Shown here: positions 33,950-43,848 of the stretch, piece by piece | Layout of the letters: each line of letters begins with the position of its first letter | How positions within the stretch are numbered: position 1 is the stretch's first letter | Source: Syngnathus acus | Lineage: Eukaryota > Chordata > Actinopteri > Syngnathiformes > Syngnathidae | Direction of reading: 5' to 3' | Assembly: GCF_901709675.1 (NCBI RefSeq) | Contig: NC_051089.1 | Coordinates: 18,970,008-19,034,007 of the forward strand | Length of the DNA stretch: 64,000 bases | Position numbers and translations under genes: made by a program | The notes under the pieces: generated by a model | Database searches by the model: none | What the model saw: the letters and a program-made list of their open reading frames with translations, nothing else | What the model was told of the DNA's origin: nothing

Positions 33950-34756
33950 CAGTGGTCTTCAAACTTTTTTATTAAATAAATAATACATTTATAATCAATA
34001 TATAAATACAATGAAATAAAATGATACAACTTGCATAAAAACAAGTATAAATGACATAAAAATAAAACTCACCATTACGTTGAATTAGTGGGAGTACTGA
34101 GCTTGTTTCTCAGAAACGAGCCGGTCCCATCTAGGCATAACAATGATGTAAAAGACAATGACACCCGAAGTGGTTAAGGTTTGTCTTTTAATACAGGATG
34201 CTTGTTCTCCATGTGCCGAAGCAGTTTTGAAGGCTTCATTGCCTCGTTAGCTAGTCTGTCGCCACATATTAGGCAGAGTGGGCTTGGCGCGTCAGAGTCA
34301 CCTGTGGTGATAAATCCATACTTTAAGAAGGACTCCAGAAATTTTCTTTTAAATGCAGCTTTCCTTTTCTTAGAAGTCGTAGCCTCTTCCGTCTCCTCAT
34401 TGGGCTTTTTTCCCTTGCCGAAGAAGCTTTCCAAACATCTGTTTTTTGCTCATTTGTGCATGCTTCGCGGGCTCGACTGAGGTGACCGAGACGAGCATCT
34501 TGACCAGAACCGACGGATGTAATTGGGAGAGAATCGCGAATTTTTTTTATATTTTTCAAAATAAATTCTTACTCATTTTTGCTAGCTTTGCGGGTTCGAC
34601 TGGGGAAACTTGTCACGTGACCGGGACGAGTGTCTTGACCAGAATTAATTGAATGTCGATAAAAAATATATATTTTTTTTTTCCCTGTGCGGCTTGGCGG
34701 CCCGGTACCAAGTGACCCACGGACCGGTCCGCGGCCCGGTGGTTGGGGACCACTGG
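33950..34756 (-). mobile_element. hAT element in the pogo-like transposon
   Basis: Ends CAGTGGTCTTCAAAC and GTTGGGGACCACTG, with the GGACCGGTCCGCGGCCCGG subterminal sequence common in fish hATs. A clean 8-bp TSD was not seen. It carries a minus-strand transposase start. Confidence 0.8.
34174..34434 (-). pseudogene. hAT transposase N-terminus (BED finger)
   Basis: The 86-codon frame starts MESFFGKGKKPNEETEEATT and contains YGFITTGDSDAPSPLCLICG, then RLANEAMKPSKLLRHMENKH. The C-x2-C ... H-x4-H pattern is a BED finger like those of ZBED5/FAM200-type hAT-derived proteins. The catalytic domain is absent. It is a TE remnant, not a host gene, because it lies between the element's ends. Confidence 0.85.
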
Positions 34757-34825
34757 TCTTATATTCGGGCCAATACGGTATGACACGATTGGCATGGTAT
34801 TTCATGTATGCGTTTGTCTTATGGG

Positions 34826-34936
34826 CAATGTTCCCTCTAATTTTTCAAGTGTCTGTGCAAACACACGCTCCCTGTGCACACTGTGGACCATTGTGTGCAA
34901 CACCAGATTAAATAAATAAATGAATGACTGAACGAA

Positions 34937-35007
<71 letters not shown>

Positions 35008-35802
35008 AATATTGTCAACGAGAACTTTAACATACTCAGGGTCGGAATTTGTTTTGTGTGACAGCTCGTTCCTTTTCTGTCGGTCTTTTGCGCTCTCACA
35101 CAATAATGTACCGATCCCCTGTCCCATCTTGAGTCTTTGTACAATTCCAACAGCTTTCAAATGTCATTTCTGCTAAATGTGACACTTGAGGCAGCCAAAC
35201 TTTCATTCAGTCCATATTTTTCCCTCTGTAAACTCGCCCGCCACTTTGGCTTCACTGCGTGTTTTGCATAGTAGACCATTCTCATTCAAAAAGAGAAAAT
35301 CACACCCAGCTTCACCGTTTGTTCTTTTATTTGCACACACTCCGACAACCATTCCATCTTAAAAGAACCGCGGCATCTCTTATTTACAGTACTTTGGCTT
35401 GACGAGTGGATGCGTCGCTGCTCGTTCGTTTTGCCATGATAAGGGGTTAGCTAACTTAGCATTTGCATCGCTTGACTCCGCCGCAGTGTTGTTAGCTAGC
35501 AAACCTGGACGGGACGAATGGATAGGACATATTTTCAGGCACTGTCAATGCTATGATTGGCTATTTAGCGTAAGTGAACCATATCATATTGGCTAGACAC
35601 CTGTCAATCACTGATTTACACGACAAAAAGGCACAAAGAAAATCATCCGTCCACTTAATTAGATTAGATTACGTCTAACATTAGATACTGAGCAATTAGT
35701 GTATGCTGAATTTTATTTTGTGTGCAGCATGGAGTTTCTTGTGCGCAGAGACTTCGCGAGCAGTGCGCAATTGCGCAGCTGCGCAGCTTAGAGGGAACAC
35801 TG
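34826..35802. mobile_element. hAT MITE (TTCCCTCTAA family), exact TSD
   Basis: Ends CAATGTTCCCTCTAA and TTAGAGGGAACACTG with perfect TSD CTTATGGG at 34818-34825 and 35803-35810. Removing it rejoins the PLE linker. No transposase recognised. It contains the AAAT microsatellite below. Confidence 0.95.
34909..35008 (+). repeat. (AAAT)n microsatellite
   Basis: About 24 units of AAAT, with a few G or C changes at the left end. Confidence 0.95.
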
Positions 35803-36175
35803 CTTATGGGTGTATACCATCCTTGGGATGAACCAGTATTTGACAGAGTGTTTTGTGTGGTTTTACGAGTGTAATGTGTTTTTTCATTGCTCGTTGGATG
35901 ACTCCTCTTATGTATGGAGGCATTACTATTCTTAAGTGTTCTTGTTTATTTGCTGAATTTTCTTCCTCCCTTTTGTTGTGTTTTTCTTGTGTTTGACCTG
36001 TCGTGCTTCTTTTGTTATTAGCCATTGTGGGTACTGGCATTTTTCAGTGTTTCTTATGTTTTTCTATTCCTTCCGGGTCTTCCGGGTCTGTGATTATTGT
36101 TGTGCTTATGCAATGTTCTGACGACTGACAGTTTATGGATCTTAGGGTGTTCAGAAGTCCAGAGGAGATATTGGT
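35803..36175 (-). pseudogene. PLE linker before GIY-YIG domain
   Basis: The frame contains LRIVMPPYIRGVIQRAMKKH and TLCQILVHPKDGIHP, the conserved linker preceding the GIY-YIG domain in Penelope/Poseidon elements. It stops at the hAT MITE at 34826-35802 and continues beyond it (PIRQTHT at 34817-34790). Confidence 0.8.
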
Positions 36176-36468
36176 CGGTGTGTGGGTGATTTTAACAGAG
36201 CGAACCTCACACATGAACTCCCCAAATACAGACAGGACATAACGTTTCCCACCAGAGGGACACAGACACTGGACCACTGCTACTCCGTAATAAAGGACGC
36301 ATACTGTGCGGTAACCCTAACCCAAACTACAGGCAGAAATTAAAAACTTCTAAGATTGTAGTGAGGACTGCGTGGAAATGGACAGCGGAGTCAAAGCAGG
36401 ACCTCCAAGCCTGCTTTGACTGCACAATTGGGGTGGTTTTGAAGCTGCAACTTCAGACCTGCATGAAG

Positions 36469-36954
36469 TTAAGTTAAAGTTAAAGTCCCAATGATCGTCA
36501 CACACACAACTGGGTGTGGTGAAATTTGTCCTATGCATTTAACCCATCACCGTGTGATTTTGATCCATCCCCTGGGGGACAGGGGAACAGTGAGCAGCAG
36601 CGGTGCCGCGCGCGGGAATCATTTGGTGATCTAACCCCCCAATTCCAACCCTTAATGCTGAGTGCCAAGCAGGAAGGCAATGTGTCCCATTATTATAGTC
36701 TTTGGTATGACCCGGCCGGGGTTTGAACCCACAACCTTCCAGTCTCAGGGCGGACACTCTACCACTAGGCCACTGAGCTGGTATAAAGTCCCAATGATCG
36801 TCACACACACATCTGGGTGTGGTGAAATTTGTCCTCTGCATTTAACCCAACCCCATGTGATTTTGATCCATCCCCTGGGGGAGAGGGGAGCAGTGAGCAG
36901 CAGCGGTGCCGCGCTCGGGAATCATTTGGTGATCTAACCCCCCAATTCCAACCC
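36469..36954 (-). repeat. Tandem pair of tRNA-derived SINEs inside a LINE
   Basis: 36469-36784 is a full SINE with tRNA-like head (B box GGTTCAAACCC in minus). 36785-36954 is a second copy without the head. Both match 17240-17556. They lie between CTGCATGAAGTT and GTGACATCATACATCAG of the LINE, replacing about 15 bp of it. Confidence 0.9.
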
Positions 36955-37540
36955 GTGACATCATACATCAGCTTTTGTGAGGACTTGTGTGTGCAGACCA
37001 AGACCTTCTGCATGTACAACAACAAACCGTGGTTTACACCAAACTTCAAGATGCTGCGCAAAGCCAAGGCGGAGGCCTACAGGAGTGGGGACCGTGACCT
37101 GTTCAGGCATTCCAGGAACACACTGACCCGAGAGATCAGGAAAGCTAAGAGGAGCTATGGGCAGAGTTTGGAGAGATCTCTCTGCCAATCCTGATCCCCC
37201 ATCAGTGTGGAAAGGCCTGCAGAGCATCATGGGACAACCGCCCCCCCCCCCCCCCCCCGTCCTGTGGCAAGCCCAAGGCTTGCAAACCAGCTAAACAGGT
37301 TTTACTGCAGGTTTGAACGGTTCAGCCACACAATGGGACCTCCTGCATGACAATCAACTTCCACACCTCCCCCCACAACCCCCCTGGTCACACCTCCATC
37401 GCCGTTATCACCTACTCTCTCTCTTTATGAAGCCGCGCCCGCACTTCAGATCTGCGAGGAGGTGTGTCAGATGTTCTGGAGACACAAGGTCAGGAAGGCA
37501 CCAGGCCCAGACGGCGTGTCCCCCTCCTGCCTGAAAGTCT

Positions 37541-38404
37541 GTGCCGAACAGCTGGAACCCACCTTTGCACGGATCTTCAACCGTTCCCTGGAGCTGTGTG
37601 AGGCGCTCTTGTGCTTCAAAAGCTCCATCATCGCACAAGAAACCCGCCTTCACAGGATTGAATGATTACAGATCTGTCACCCTGACATCTGTGGTCATGA
37701 AATCCTTTGAGAGGCTAGTGTTGAGCCACCTGAAGGACATCACGGGCCCTCTGCTCGACCCTCTGCAGTTTGCCTACCGGGCAAACAGGTCGGTGGACGA
37801 TACGGTCAACATGATACTGCACTACATCCTGCGCCACCTAGACATCCCAGGGACGTACGCCAGGATCCTGTTTGTGGACTTCGGCTCGGCATTCAACACC
37901 ATCGCACCAGCTTGCGGTGCCTGCTCCACCTGTCAGTGGATCACCAGCTACCTGACCAACAGGAGACAGCATGTGAGGCTGGGGACTATCACATCCGACA
38001 CCCGGACCACCAGCACTGGCGCCCACGGGGGTGTGTACTCTCCCCACGGCTCTTCTCTCTACACCGATTGCTCCTCAGGGAACTCTTCTGTGAAGTCCCT
38101 GAAGTATGCGGATGACACCATTCTCATCAGACTGATCCGGGACGGTGATGAGACTCCGTACAGACATGAGGTGGAGCAGCTGGTCCACTGGTGCAGCCAA
38201 AACCACCTGGAGCTGAACACGCTCAAGACTGAGGAGATGACTGTGGACTTCAGGAGAGACCCTTCGCCACTTCCACCCCTCACCATCCTCAGTAATGATA
38301 TTCCCACCACAGACACCTTCAAGTTCCTGGGATCCACAATCTCCCGGGACCTGAAATGGACCGGCCACATAGACTCTGTCCGGAAGAAGGCCCAGCTGAG
38401 GTAG
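37541..38404 (+). pseudogene. Rex1-like reverse transcriptase, damaged
   Basis: The 287-codon frame contains NDYRSVTLTSVVMKSFERLV, FAYRANRSVDDTVNMILHYI, ILFVDFGSAFNTIAP, then a short deletion, and KSLKYADDTILIRLIRDGDE. The GAPQGCVLSP block reads GAHGGVYSP here after base changes. The thumb region continues (FLGSTISRDLKWTGHIDSVR) to a stop at 38404. The catalytic YADD is intact. Confidence 0.88.
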
Positions 38405-38884
38405 TACTTTCTGAGATAGCTCAGGAAGTTCAACTTGCCTCAGGAGCTGCTGAAGACCTTCTACACTGCCATCATCCAGTCTATCCTCTGCACCACCATC
38501 ACTGTGGAAAAGATAATCGGGACCAACCTGCCATCTATCCAAGACTTGTACCTGTCCAGGACCAGAAAACGTGCGAGTAACATCTCCGCAGACCCTTCTC
38601 ACCCAGGTCACAGTCTGTTCAAACTACTCCCCTTCGGACGGCGTTACAGAGAACTGTACACCAAAATCAGCAGACACAAAGCTTCTTCCCGTCGCTCTGA
38701 TGAACTCACACCACTCATAGAGACTCAGAGAGATCACTGTGCAATAACATCCTGCTCTCGCCACTTAAATGTTGTTAGTTGCCTGAATGTTGTCAGTCAC
38801 TTAAATGTTGTACAGAGGCTAAGACCAACCGGAGTCAAATTCCCTCTTTGGCATGCCAAACTTGGTCAATAAAGCTGATTCTGA

Positions 38885-39325
38885 TTCCTGTGTACTTTTA
38901 TTTTGATGTCCCCGTTGTCCATGAGCTGAATCCCCAGAAAGGCTATGGATCTGTTGGTATCCTCTTCATGTATAAATTAAATACTGCCAGTGGTGTCTAT
39001 GGTTTTCAGGTCGTCTGTGACTTTGTGTGTATCTTGTTTAGACCTTTTCCAAAATGTCTTTGACGTATTGTTTCCATAATGATGGAGTCTGTATTTTTCT
39101 GGGGTTGTTCTAAGTGCTTTTTGTTCCAGATGTTCCATGAAAAAAAATTTACGTGATGGCTGACAGTGGGTCTCCCATGTGTCTGGTGACACATAAGGTG
39201 TAACCCCCCTGGCAAATTCACCAGGTGGGTGATGTCTTAGAAAATCAGGTGATAGACATGTCACACACCATCTCGTGGTACTGTGATGAAGGTGAAAGGA
39301 CATGCTAGGGAAAATAGAAACCACA
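38885..39325 (-). pseudogene. PLE reverse transcriptase, C-terminal part
   Basis: The frame reads FMEHLEQKALRTTPEKYRLH, KTIDTTGSI, a stop, FIHEEDTNRSIAFLGIQLMD and NGDIKIKVHR. These match the PLE RT region between the catalytic YVDD block and the YRKPTHTDQYL motif. The YVDD-like block itself is altered (HYGNNTSKTF). The expected continuation is displaced by the LINE at 36176-38884. Confidence 0.82.
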
Positions 39326-39634
39326 AAACATTGTTTGGAATAGAAGAACCAGAAGATTAATGGAGAATGAACTTTAAATTACCGAGTTTAATGCTGAATT
39401 AAACAAACGATCATCTCTCTCGTGTGCCATTTTGAATGTTGTGAGGATGTACTTCTGCCAAAAGAATGAACGTGTATGAAGAATAGGGTAAAGCAAGTAA
39501 ACTAATTTGATTTATCGGTTCATTTTGAGCTGAGCCGAGCGCCGATGAATGGCGTCCTCACCAGATCTATACTTTCTTTGTGGGTCTGGCTTGCCAGGCT
39601 AAAATCAACTAGGTCGATGACGTTTATCACTTAC
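39326..39634. other. End of the giant intron
   Basis: About 300 bp without recognised features, apart from the GGTCTGGCTTGCCAGGCTAA phrase shared with 21880. It contains the donor region of the exon at 39635. Confidence 0.4.
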
Positions 39635-39735
39635 GGTACACCAATCTCAAATAGATTGTTTTGGATGAACTGCTTCCCAAGCATGGTGATACATAACTGG
39701 ATGCATAATTCCATTAGGCAGCCTGCCTCGGCACA
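39635..39735 (-). CDS. ano1: Anoctamin exon: TM6 with first two Ca2+ ligands
   Basis: The 101-nt exon has acceptor ttccag and donor GTAAGT. It codes for [20 protein letters not shown], then [13 protein letters not shown] and two bases of Pro. It matches the ANO1 [32 protein letters not shown] segment. The N and E of NNLFE are the TM6 Ca2+ ligands (N650 and E654 in mouse numbering) and both are kept. Two residues near the start (EA for PG) and two in the helix (C and T for S and I) differ from mammalian ANO1. Its donor opens the 29.3-kb intron. Confidence 0.94.
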
Positions 39736-39868
39736 CTGGAAAAAGAGGATGCAAAGTGCTGCGTGTTTGGACCCAAATAATCAAGGTTCATCCGGTTTTA
39801 AAATATTAAATCTAATCTGTTATCTTAATATATATGAAATACATTTTAATTCAAAACACAATTGTTAC

Positions 39869-39926
39869 CTCTTCCATTCTGTATGACCCAACAACATACA
39901 GGTAGTTTCCTGGCCGCCCAACAAGT
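39869..39926 (-). CDS. ano1: Anoctamin exon: TM5-TM6 loop
   Basis: This 58-nt exon has acceptor ccatag and donor GTAACA. With the carried-over AG it codes for RLVGRPGNYLYVVGSYRMEE. The R.VGRPG.Y.Y......RMEE pattern is specific to the ANO1/ANO2 group. It ends in phase 0. It is one of the smallest exons here and is flanked by introns of 364 and 133 bp, with no TE in either. Confidence 0.94.
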
Positions 39927-40290
39927 CTATGGAGAAAACAAATATTTTATATACATACACTTAACACAAATGGGTGCACACGCACGCACGCACAAGAACT
40001 CACGCACAAACACTAAATACAGTAAAACCTTATTTGCAACAATTTGATTTTGAGAAACTTTGCATCTGATGTGCTTTTGGGTGCCTCTTGTCTGAGCCCT
40101 TATCTCATTTGAAATCCAATTTTATTCACTGCAATAGATGCCAAATATAGCAAAACTGAACAAAACATTTCAATAAGGTTCAATGAGAACCCACAAATAA
40201 AGTGACAGTGCAAGTTGTGATCGTACAAATTAATTAATAGATTTGATAATAATAAGTGCAGATATGAAAATCTTGTGGGTGTTTTCTTAC

Positions 40291-40402
40291 CTCCCCCTAA
40301 AAAAAGCCAAATAAACAATTGGCGTGAAGGCATTTGCAAATTTCAAGACAAACGTCTTGAAGATAAGCCGTTCTTCAAAGCTCTTAGCTGTTTTTGGAAC
40401 TT
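40291..40402 (-). CDS. ano1: Anoctamin exon: TM5
   Basis: The exon is bounded by ttgcag and GTAAGA and codes for [20 protein letters not shown], then [17 protein letters not shown]. It is nearly identical to the ANO1 [21 protein letters not shown] segment. The exon is only 160 bp from its upstream neighbour and begins with the two bases finishing a Glu codon. It ends AG, which joins A of the next exon to give Arg. Its shortest open frame is too small to stand out without the splice context. Confidence 0.94.
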
Positions 40403-40562
40403 CTGCAAAAGATTGGGGAAAAAAGCATTTAATGCTATTGAATACTAAAATTAACCAAATATGGCTCTATGAGAATTATGCATCACAGACACAATTCCAT
40501 TAGAGACTAATATTTTGCTCTAATCACCCCTGGTCTGTTTTTTGAGTGATTATTTTTCTTAC

Positions 40563-40764
40563 CAAGTTTAGTGAGCCAGCGTGCGATAGCACCATAGATT
40601 TCATCTAAGACGATGATGACGATGACGCTGATGATGGCAGCCGTTGTTTTGACGATGGCTCGGACATTGTACCGTGCTCCAGGGTAGTTATTAATTTGTA
40701 AAGCTGCGTTAATGCTAATCCGGTAGAGAACAATCCCAAAGACAATAACAAATGTCACTGTGAT
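40563..40764 (-). CDS. ano1: Anoctamin exon: TM3-TM4
   Basis: The 202-nt exon has acceptor ttgtag and donor GTAAGA. It starts ITVTFVIVFGIVLYRISINA (TM3) and ends VIIVLDEIYGAIARWLTKL (TM4 and following). The ends are in phase 0 and 1. The last G joins AA of the next exon to make Glu, giving WLTKLEVPK, as in ANO1. The loop between the helices (NNYPGARYNVRAIV) differs from mammalian ANO1, where it is NSSPSVRSNIRVTV. Confidence 0.95.
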
Positions 40765-42367
40765 CTACAAGTAAAGACAAAGAGAACATGAAATTTCACA
40801 TTTCACAACAGTAACCAGTAAAGGACTGATGTACCATATCATTGCTTTTCTTGATAAATTCAGAATATATAGTTATAAAACGTTTACATTTTCAAGGAGA
40901 CAGATAATGCATTTGTTTCACAATTTTAAACAATTCCCAGGATTCTTACCTCTTGCCTTCAAATAGTCCTACAACACTTTTCACAGCAATTTGCAGTGAA
41001 ACAACAAAAGTAAATTAAGCATTTTTCTTCAAAAAGGTATGAATTATACTGGAGAATGTAGGTATACCCAATGGAACAGGCTCACTAGTTGTCCATTGAT
41101 GATGTGGGAGTTGACATAAGTAAAAATGTGAATTTTGAGGCCCACAGAGCTCCGGACGTTGACATCACGCATCCCACAATGCACTGTGCCAACTGTAGTA
41201 GTTGCTTTGGCAGTATAGAGAACATGTCGCTCCTTTGAGTGAACGCAAACACCACATTTTGAGAAAGATCACTGTGCAAAAGCAAAAAAAGTGATGACCA
41301 CTCTACAGACCACCAAAACGACAACGAATGTGTCATACATAAATGGATAGCAGCCATAAAAAGGGCCAAGAACAAGACCCTAAGTGGGATTCTTCTCATA
41401 GTGGCAGTTACGGTGGCGTTCAAGGGGAGAAGGGAGTGTCTCATCAGCCAGAGTTTTGCCAACTAAATAAGCAGCTGCATGTGATTCTTCCCACCAGACA
41501 GCGAGACCACAGCTGGCTTCGAGGGTACCTCGCTGATCCTGGCGGTAAAAAATTAAACCATGCAAGTCTTAAGTACACACACCTTTAAGTTTGTAACATG
41601 CCAAGTCTTTGTATGATTGCAAGCACTCACTTGCATAGTGAGAGGGAAAATTGTTGAAAGCAGTGTACTGACAATCTGTCTGCCTATCTACTGTTGCCAT
41701 AGTTGAAAAAAGCACTCCTGCTGCTTGATAGATCAATGATATCCAATATTCTGTCCAGCTTGCGTACCTCATCCACCAAGTGAGATGTGAATTCACTTGG
41801 ACAGAATGTAGACGGATAAACACTGCTTTTATCGCTACGCTCTTGTAGTCTTTGGTATGCTGGCGCTACTTTACAGCCAATGTGGCTGCGTAAACAGGAA
41901 TAGTCAGGTGACGTCCAGAGGTCTTAGACCCCTGCAAAGTAAAACATCTAGCGTGGCCGCCTAAAAACGCCGGGAAGCATATTTCAACAGAATGCTTACA
42001 TGAAAATGGATTGGAAAAGTCATTTGAGTAAATATTTGAGTAAAGTAAACTCTCCACGACCGTAAATGTTACTTCGAAAAGTTTATTCTGACTGATGAAA
42101 CAATATTTACCGACCCCCATGCCCTAACTCACTGGATGGACAATTTAACAGGACAGCCCACCATGCAATGGTTGGACATTGACACCTACCTGAATTTGTT
42201 TTTGATATAATTTTTATCCCAAAGGCCTATACTGTAATTCATTAGAAGCATATGTTTTTGAAGGTCTAAACATGGCAAAACTTAATTAAAAGCTGCACAC
42301 ACATCAGGCCTGCCAAAAACATATTGTGTTAGCCTGCCAAACCAGATCATAAAGACATAGAAATTGG
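40765..42367. other. Unassigned intron sequence
   Basis: No exon, RNA or known repeat recognised. A minus-strand frame of 125 codons at 41085-41462 has no domain that I know and no splice context. Confidence 0.4.
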
Positions 42368-42372
42368 CAATA

Positions 42373-42768
42373 TGTCGGGAAAGAGTGGTGCCGGGCGACC
42401 AAATGCAGCTTGAACCAGGGTTTATTGAAGGGAAAAGGAGTTGGAAGGGAGGTAGGTGGGGAAACGAAGACACAGACGGGATAGAGACCCACGGCCAGCA
42501 AACAGACAGACAGAAGTCTACTCGGACACGGAAAAGATTCTGACCGTGAGCCTCCAGACAAGACCGGGGGAATATAGACGAGCAGGACAGGAACACTAGG
42601 CGCGGACACAGATGGGAGACAACAGTGGACACCGACAAGGAGAAACACACGGGCAGGGTTAAATACATCAGATAGTAACAACGGGGAGCAGGTGACAGAC
42701 ATTACGATAAAGAAGGGGTGTGGCTGAGGAAAGTTACCGGCCGAGCGTCTCTGGCACGGCACGTGACA
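42373..42768 (-). mobile_element. Solo LTR of a Ty3/Gypsy element
   Basis: In minus orientation it begins TGTCACGTGCCGTGCCAGAG and ends CACTCTTTCCCGACA, 396 bp, with a 5-bp TSD CAATA on both sides (42368-42372 and 42769-42773). TATTTAACCCTG could serve as TATA and AATAAACCCTGG is the polyadenylation signal. No internal region is present, as expected after LTR-LTR recombination. Confidence 0.92.
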
Positions 42769-42773
42769 CAATA

Positions 42774-43344
42774 TCTCTGGAACCAAATCCCTCACCGGGA
42801 AAATAAAAACTCATAATTTCATTTTGGGGACAAAGGAGAAAACCTGAGAGGTCACCACTGATGAGGTTGTAAACGTGTGCAAAAACTCATTAAACTTTGC
42901 ACAAACAGCAGGCCTGTTGTTTATCGTGAAAAAAGTCAAATATTAATATGCCTACCAATGCGAGTATCCCAATGTGCCACTACCACAACAAGGCCAGGAT
43001 CGAGACCTTTAGCGCACCTTTTTACTTAGATCTTTAGTTCATTTCCTGATTTTATTTCCTTATTGTATTTATAGACCCATGTAGATTTGACAAGAAATGT
43101 GCATGCAATAAGAACTGGCTTGTGTACTGTGTTTGAGTCAACAATATAAACTGCTATATTGGAGAAATAATTGTCAGTGTTGCAAACATTACAGACAAGA
43201 CAGAGTTGACCCGTTTTTTTGTCGCTGACCTTGTAAATAATCCGCTGTGGTGCTCCTTTAATTTGACAAGCGATAGCCAAGGTTAACGCAGTCAATTGGA
43301 GCTTGCAAACAATTAATCTAACTCTTTTAAGCAGAGCAATATTT
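42774..43344. other. Unassigned intron sequence
   Basis: No feature recognised. Confidence 0.4.
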
Positions 43345-43628
43345 GCAATGACATGTTCTCCCCAGGCCCGCGTGGGTTTTCTCCGGGCACTCCGGTTTCC
43401 TCCCACATCCCAAAAACATGCTTGGTAGGCCGAATGAAGACTCCAAATTGTCCCTAGGTGTGAGTGCGAGTGCAAATGGTTGTTTGTCTCTGTGTGCCCT
43501 GCGATTGGCTGGCAACCGGTTCAGGGTGTCCCCCGCCTACTGCCCGATGACGGCTGGGATAGGCTCCAGCTCACCCGCGACCCCCATGGGGACTAAGCGG
43601 TTCAGAAAATGGATGGATGGATGGAATA
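43345..43628 (-). repeat. Dispersed fish repeat with GGAT tail
   Basis: Contains GGGTTTTCTCCGGGCACTCC, GGCTGGGATAGGCTCCAGC and ends AGAAAATGGATGGATGGATG. Same family as 13640-13990, more complete. It lies 145 bp from the anoctamin exon at 43774. Confidence 0.75.
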
Positions 43629-43773
43629 TTTGCAATGAATTGTATGAATTACCTGCACATTAAAAAGTTAGTTTTTTTGCCTTTTTGGGCGGCTTAATGG
43701 TATGGGATATTGTTAAAATCTTTCTTTAAATAAGGCTGTTAAAGAGTCTAATTGAAAGAGATGCGTTACTCAC

Positions 43774-43848
43774 CATGAAAGCCATCATGGCTATAGTAGT
43801 CAAGTAAGCTGGCAGTCTGTCAGTGCATGTCAGCTTCACTTTCTCATC
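43774..43848 (-). CDS. ano1: Anoctamin exon: entry to TM3
   Basis: This 75-nt, phase 0/0 exon has acceptor ttaG and donor GTGAGT. It codes for DEKVKLTCTDRLPAYLTTIA then MMAFM. It matches the DKVKLTWRDRFPAYLTNLVS segment of ANO1, which leads into TM3. A Cys replaces the family Trp at position 8. The intron upstream of it is 9953 bp and is filled mainly by the LINE complex at 45055-53275. Confidence 0.93.

Larger units (their letters stand above)
23322..34778. mobile_element. Pogo-like DNA transposon, split by a chromovirus and a hAT element
   Basis: The left end is CCGTATTGGCCTGAATATAA and the right end its inverse (TTATATTCGGGCCAATACGG). TA is duplicated on both sides (23320-23321 and 34779-34780). 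Inside, at 33598-33790, is a psq-type helix-turn-helix of a pogo/Tigger transposase. A Gypsy element (23879-33175) and a hAT element (33950-34756) interrupt it. The element lies within the YIG motif of the PLE GIY-YIG domain. Confidence 0.85.
36176..38884 (+). mobile_element. Rex1-like LINE, degraded, inside the PLE
   Basis: Same family as 49689-52742 and collinear with it: endonuclease from GDFNRANLTHELPKYRQD, RT with LNDYRSVTLTSVVMKSFERL, FVDFGSAFNTIAP and KYADDTILIRLI. The 3' end is TGCCAAACTTGGTCAATAAA. Deletions occur at 36311, 37200-37320 and 37905, and two SINEs lie inside it. All frames are broken. Confidence 0.92.
22863..39325 (-). mobile_element. Penelope-like element (PLE), split by nested insertions
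   Basis: PLE pieces in transcript order lie at 39325-38885 (reverse transcriptase), 36175-35803 (linker), 34817-34781, and 23319-22863 (GIY-YIG endonuclease C-terminus and tail). The breaks are occupied by a Rex1-like LINE, a hAT MITE and a pogo-like element. Both outer ends carry the same sequence in opposite orientation (CTTTCACCTTCATCA ... GAGATGGTGT), as PLE copies often do. PLEs use a reverse transcriptase of a distinct clade plus a GIY-YIG nuclease. This copy has stops and is dead. Confidence 0.85.

Noticed and set aside
34174-34434. Host ZBED-type zinc-finger gene
   Set aside because: The BED-finger frame lies between hAT ends and lacks the rest of the protein; it is a transposase relic.
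42282-42795. Two overlapping minus-strand frames of 128 and 163 codons
   Set aside because: They fall within the solo LTR defined by its TSD and termini.
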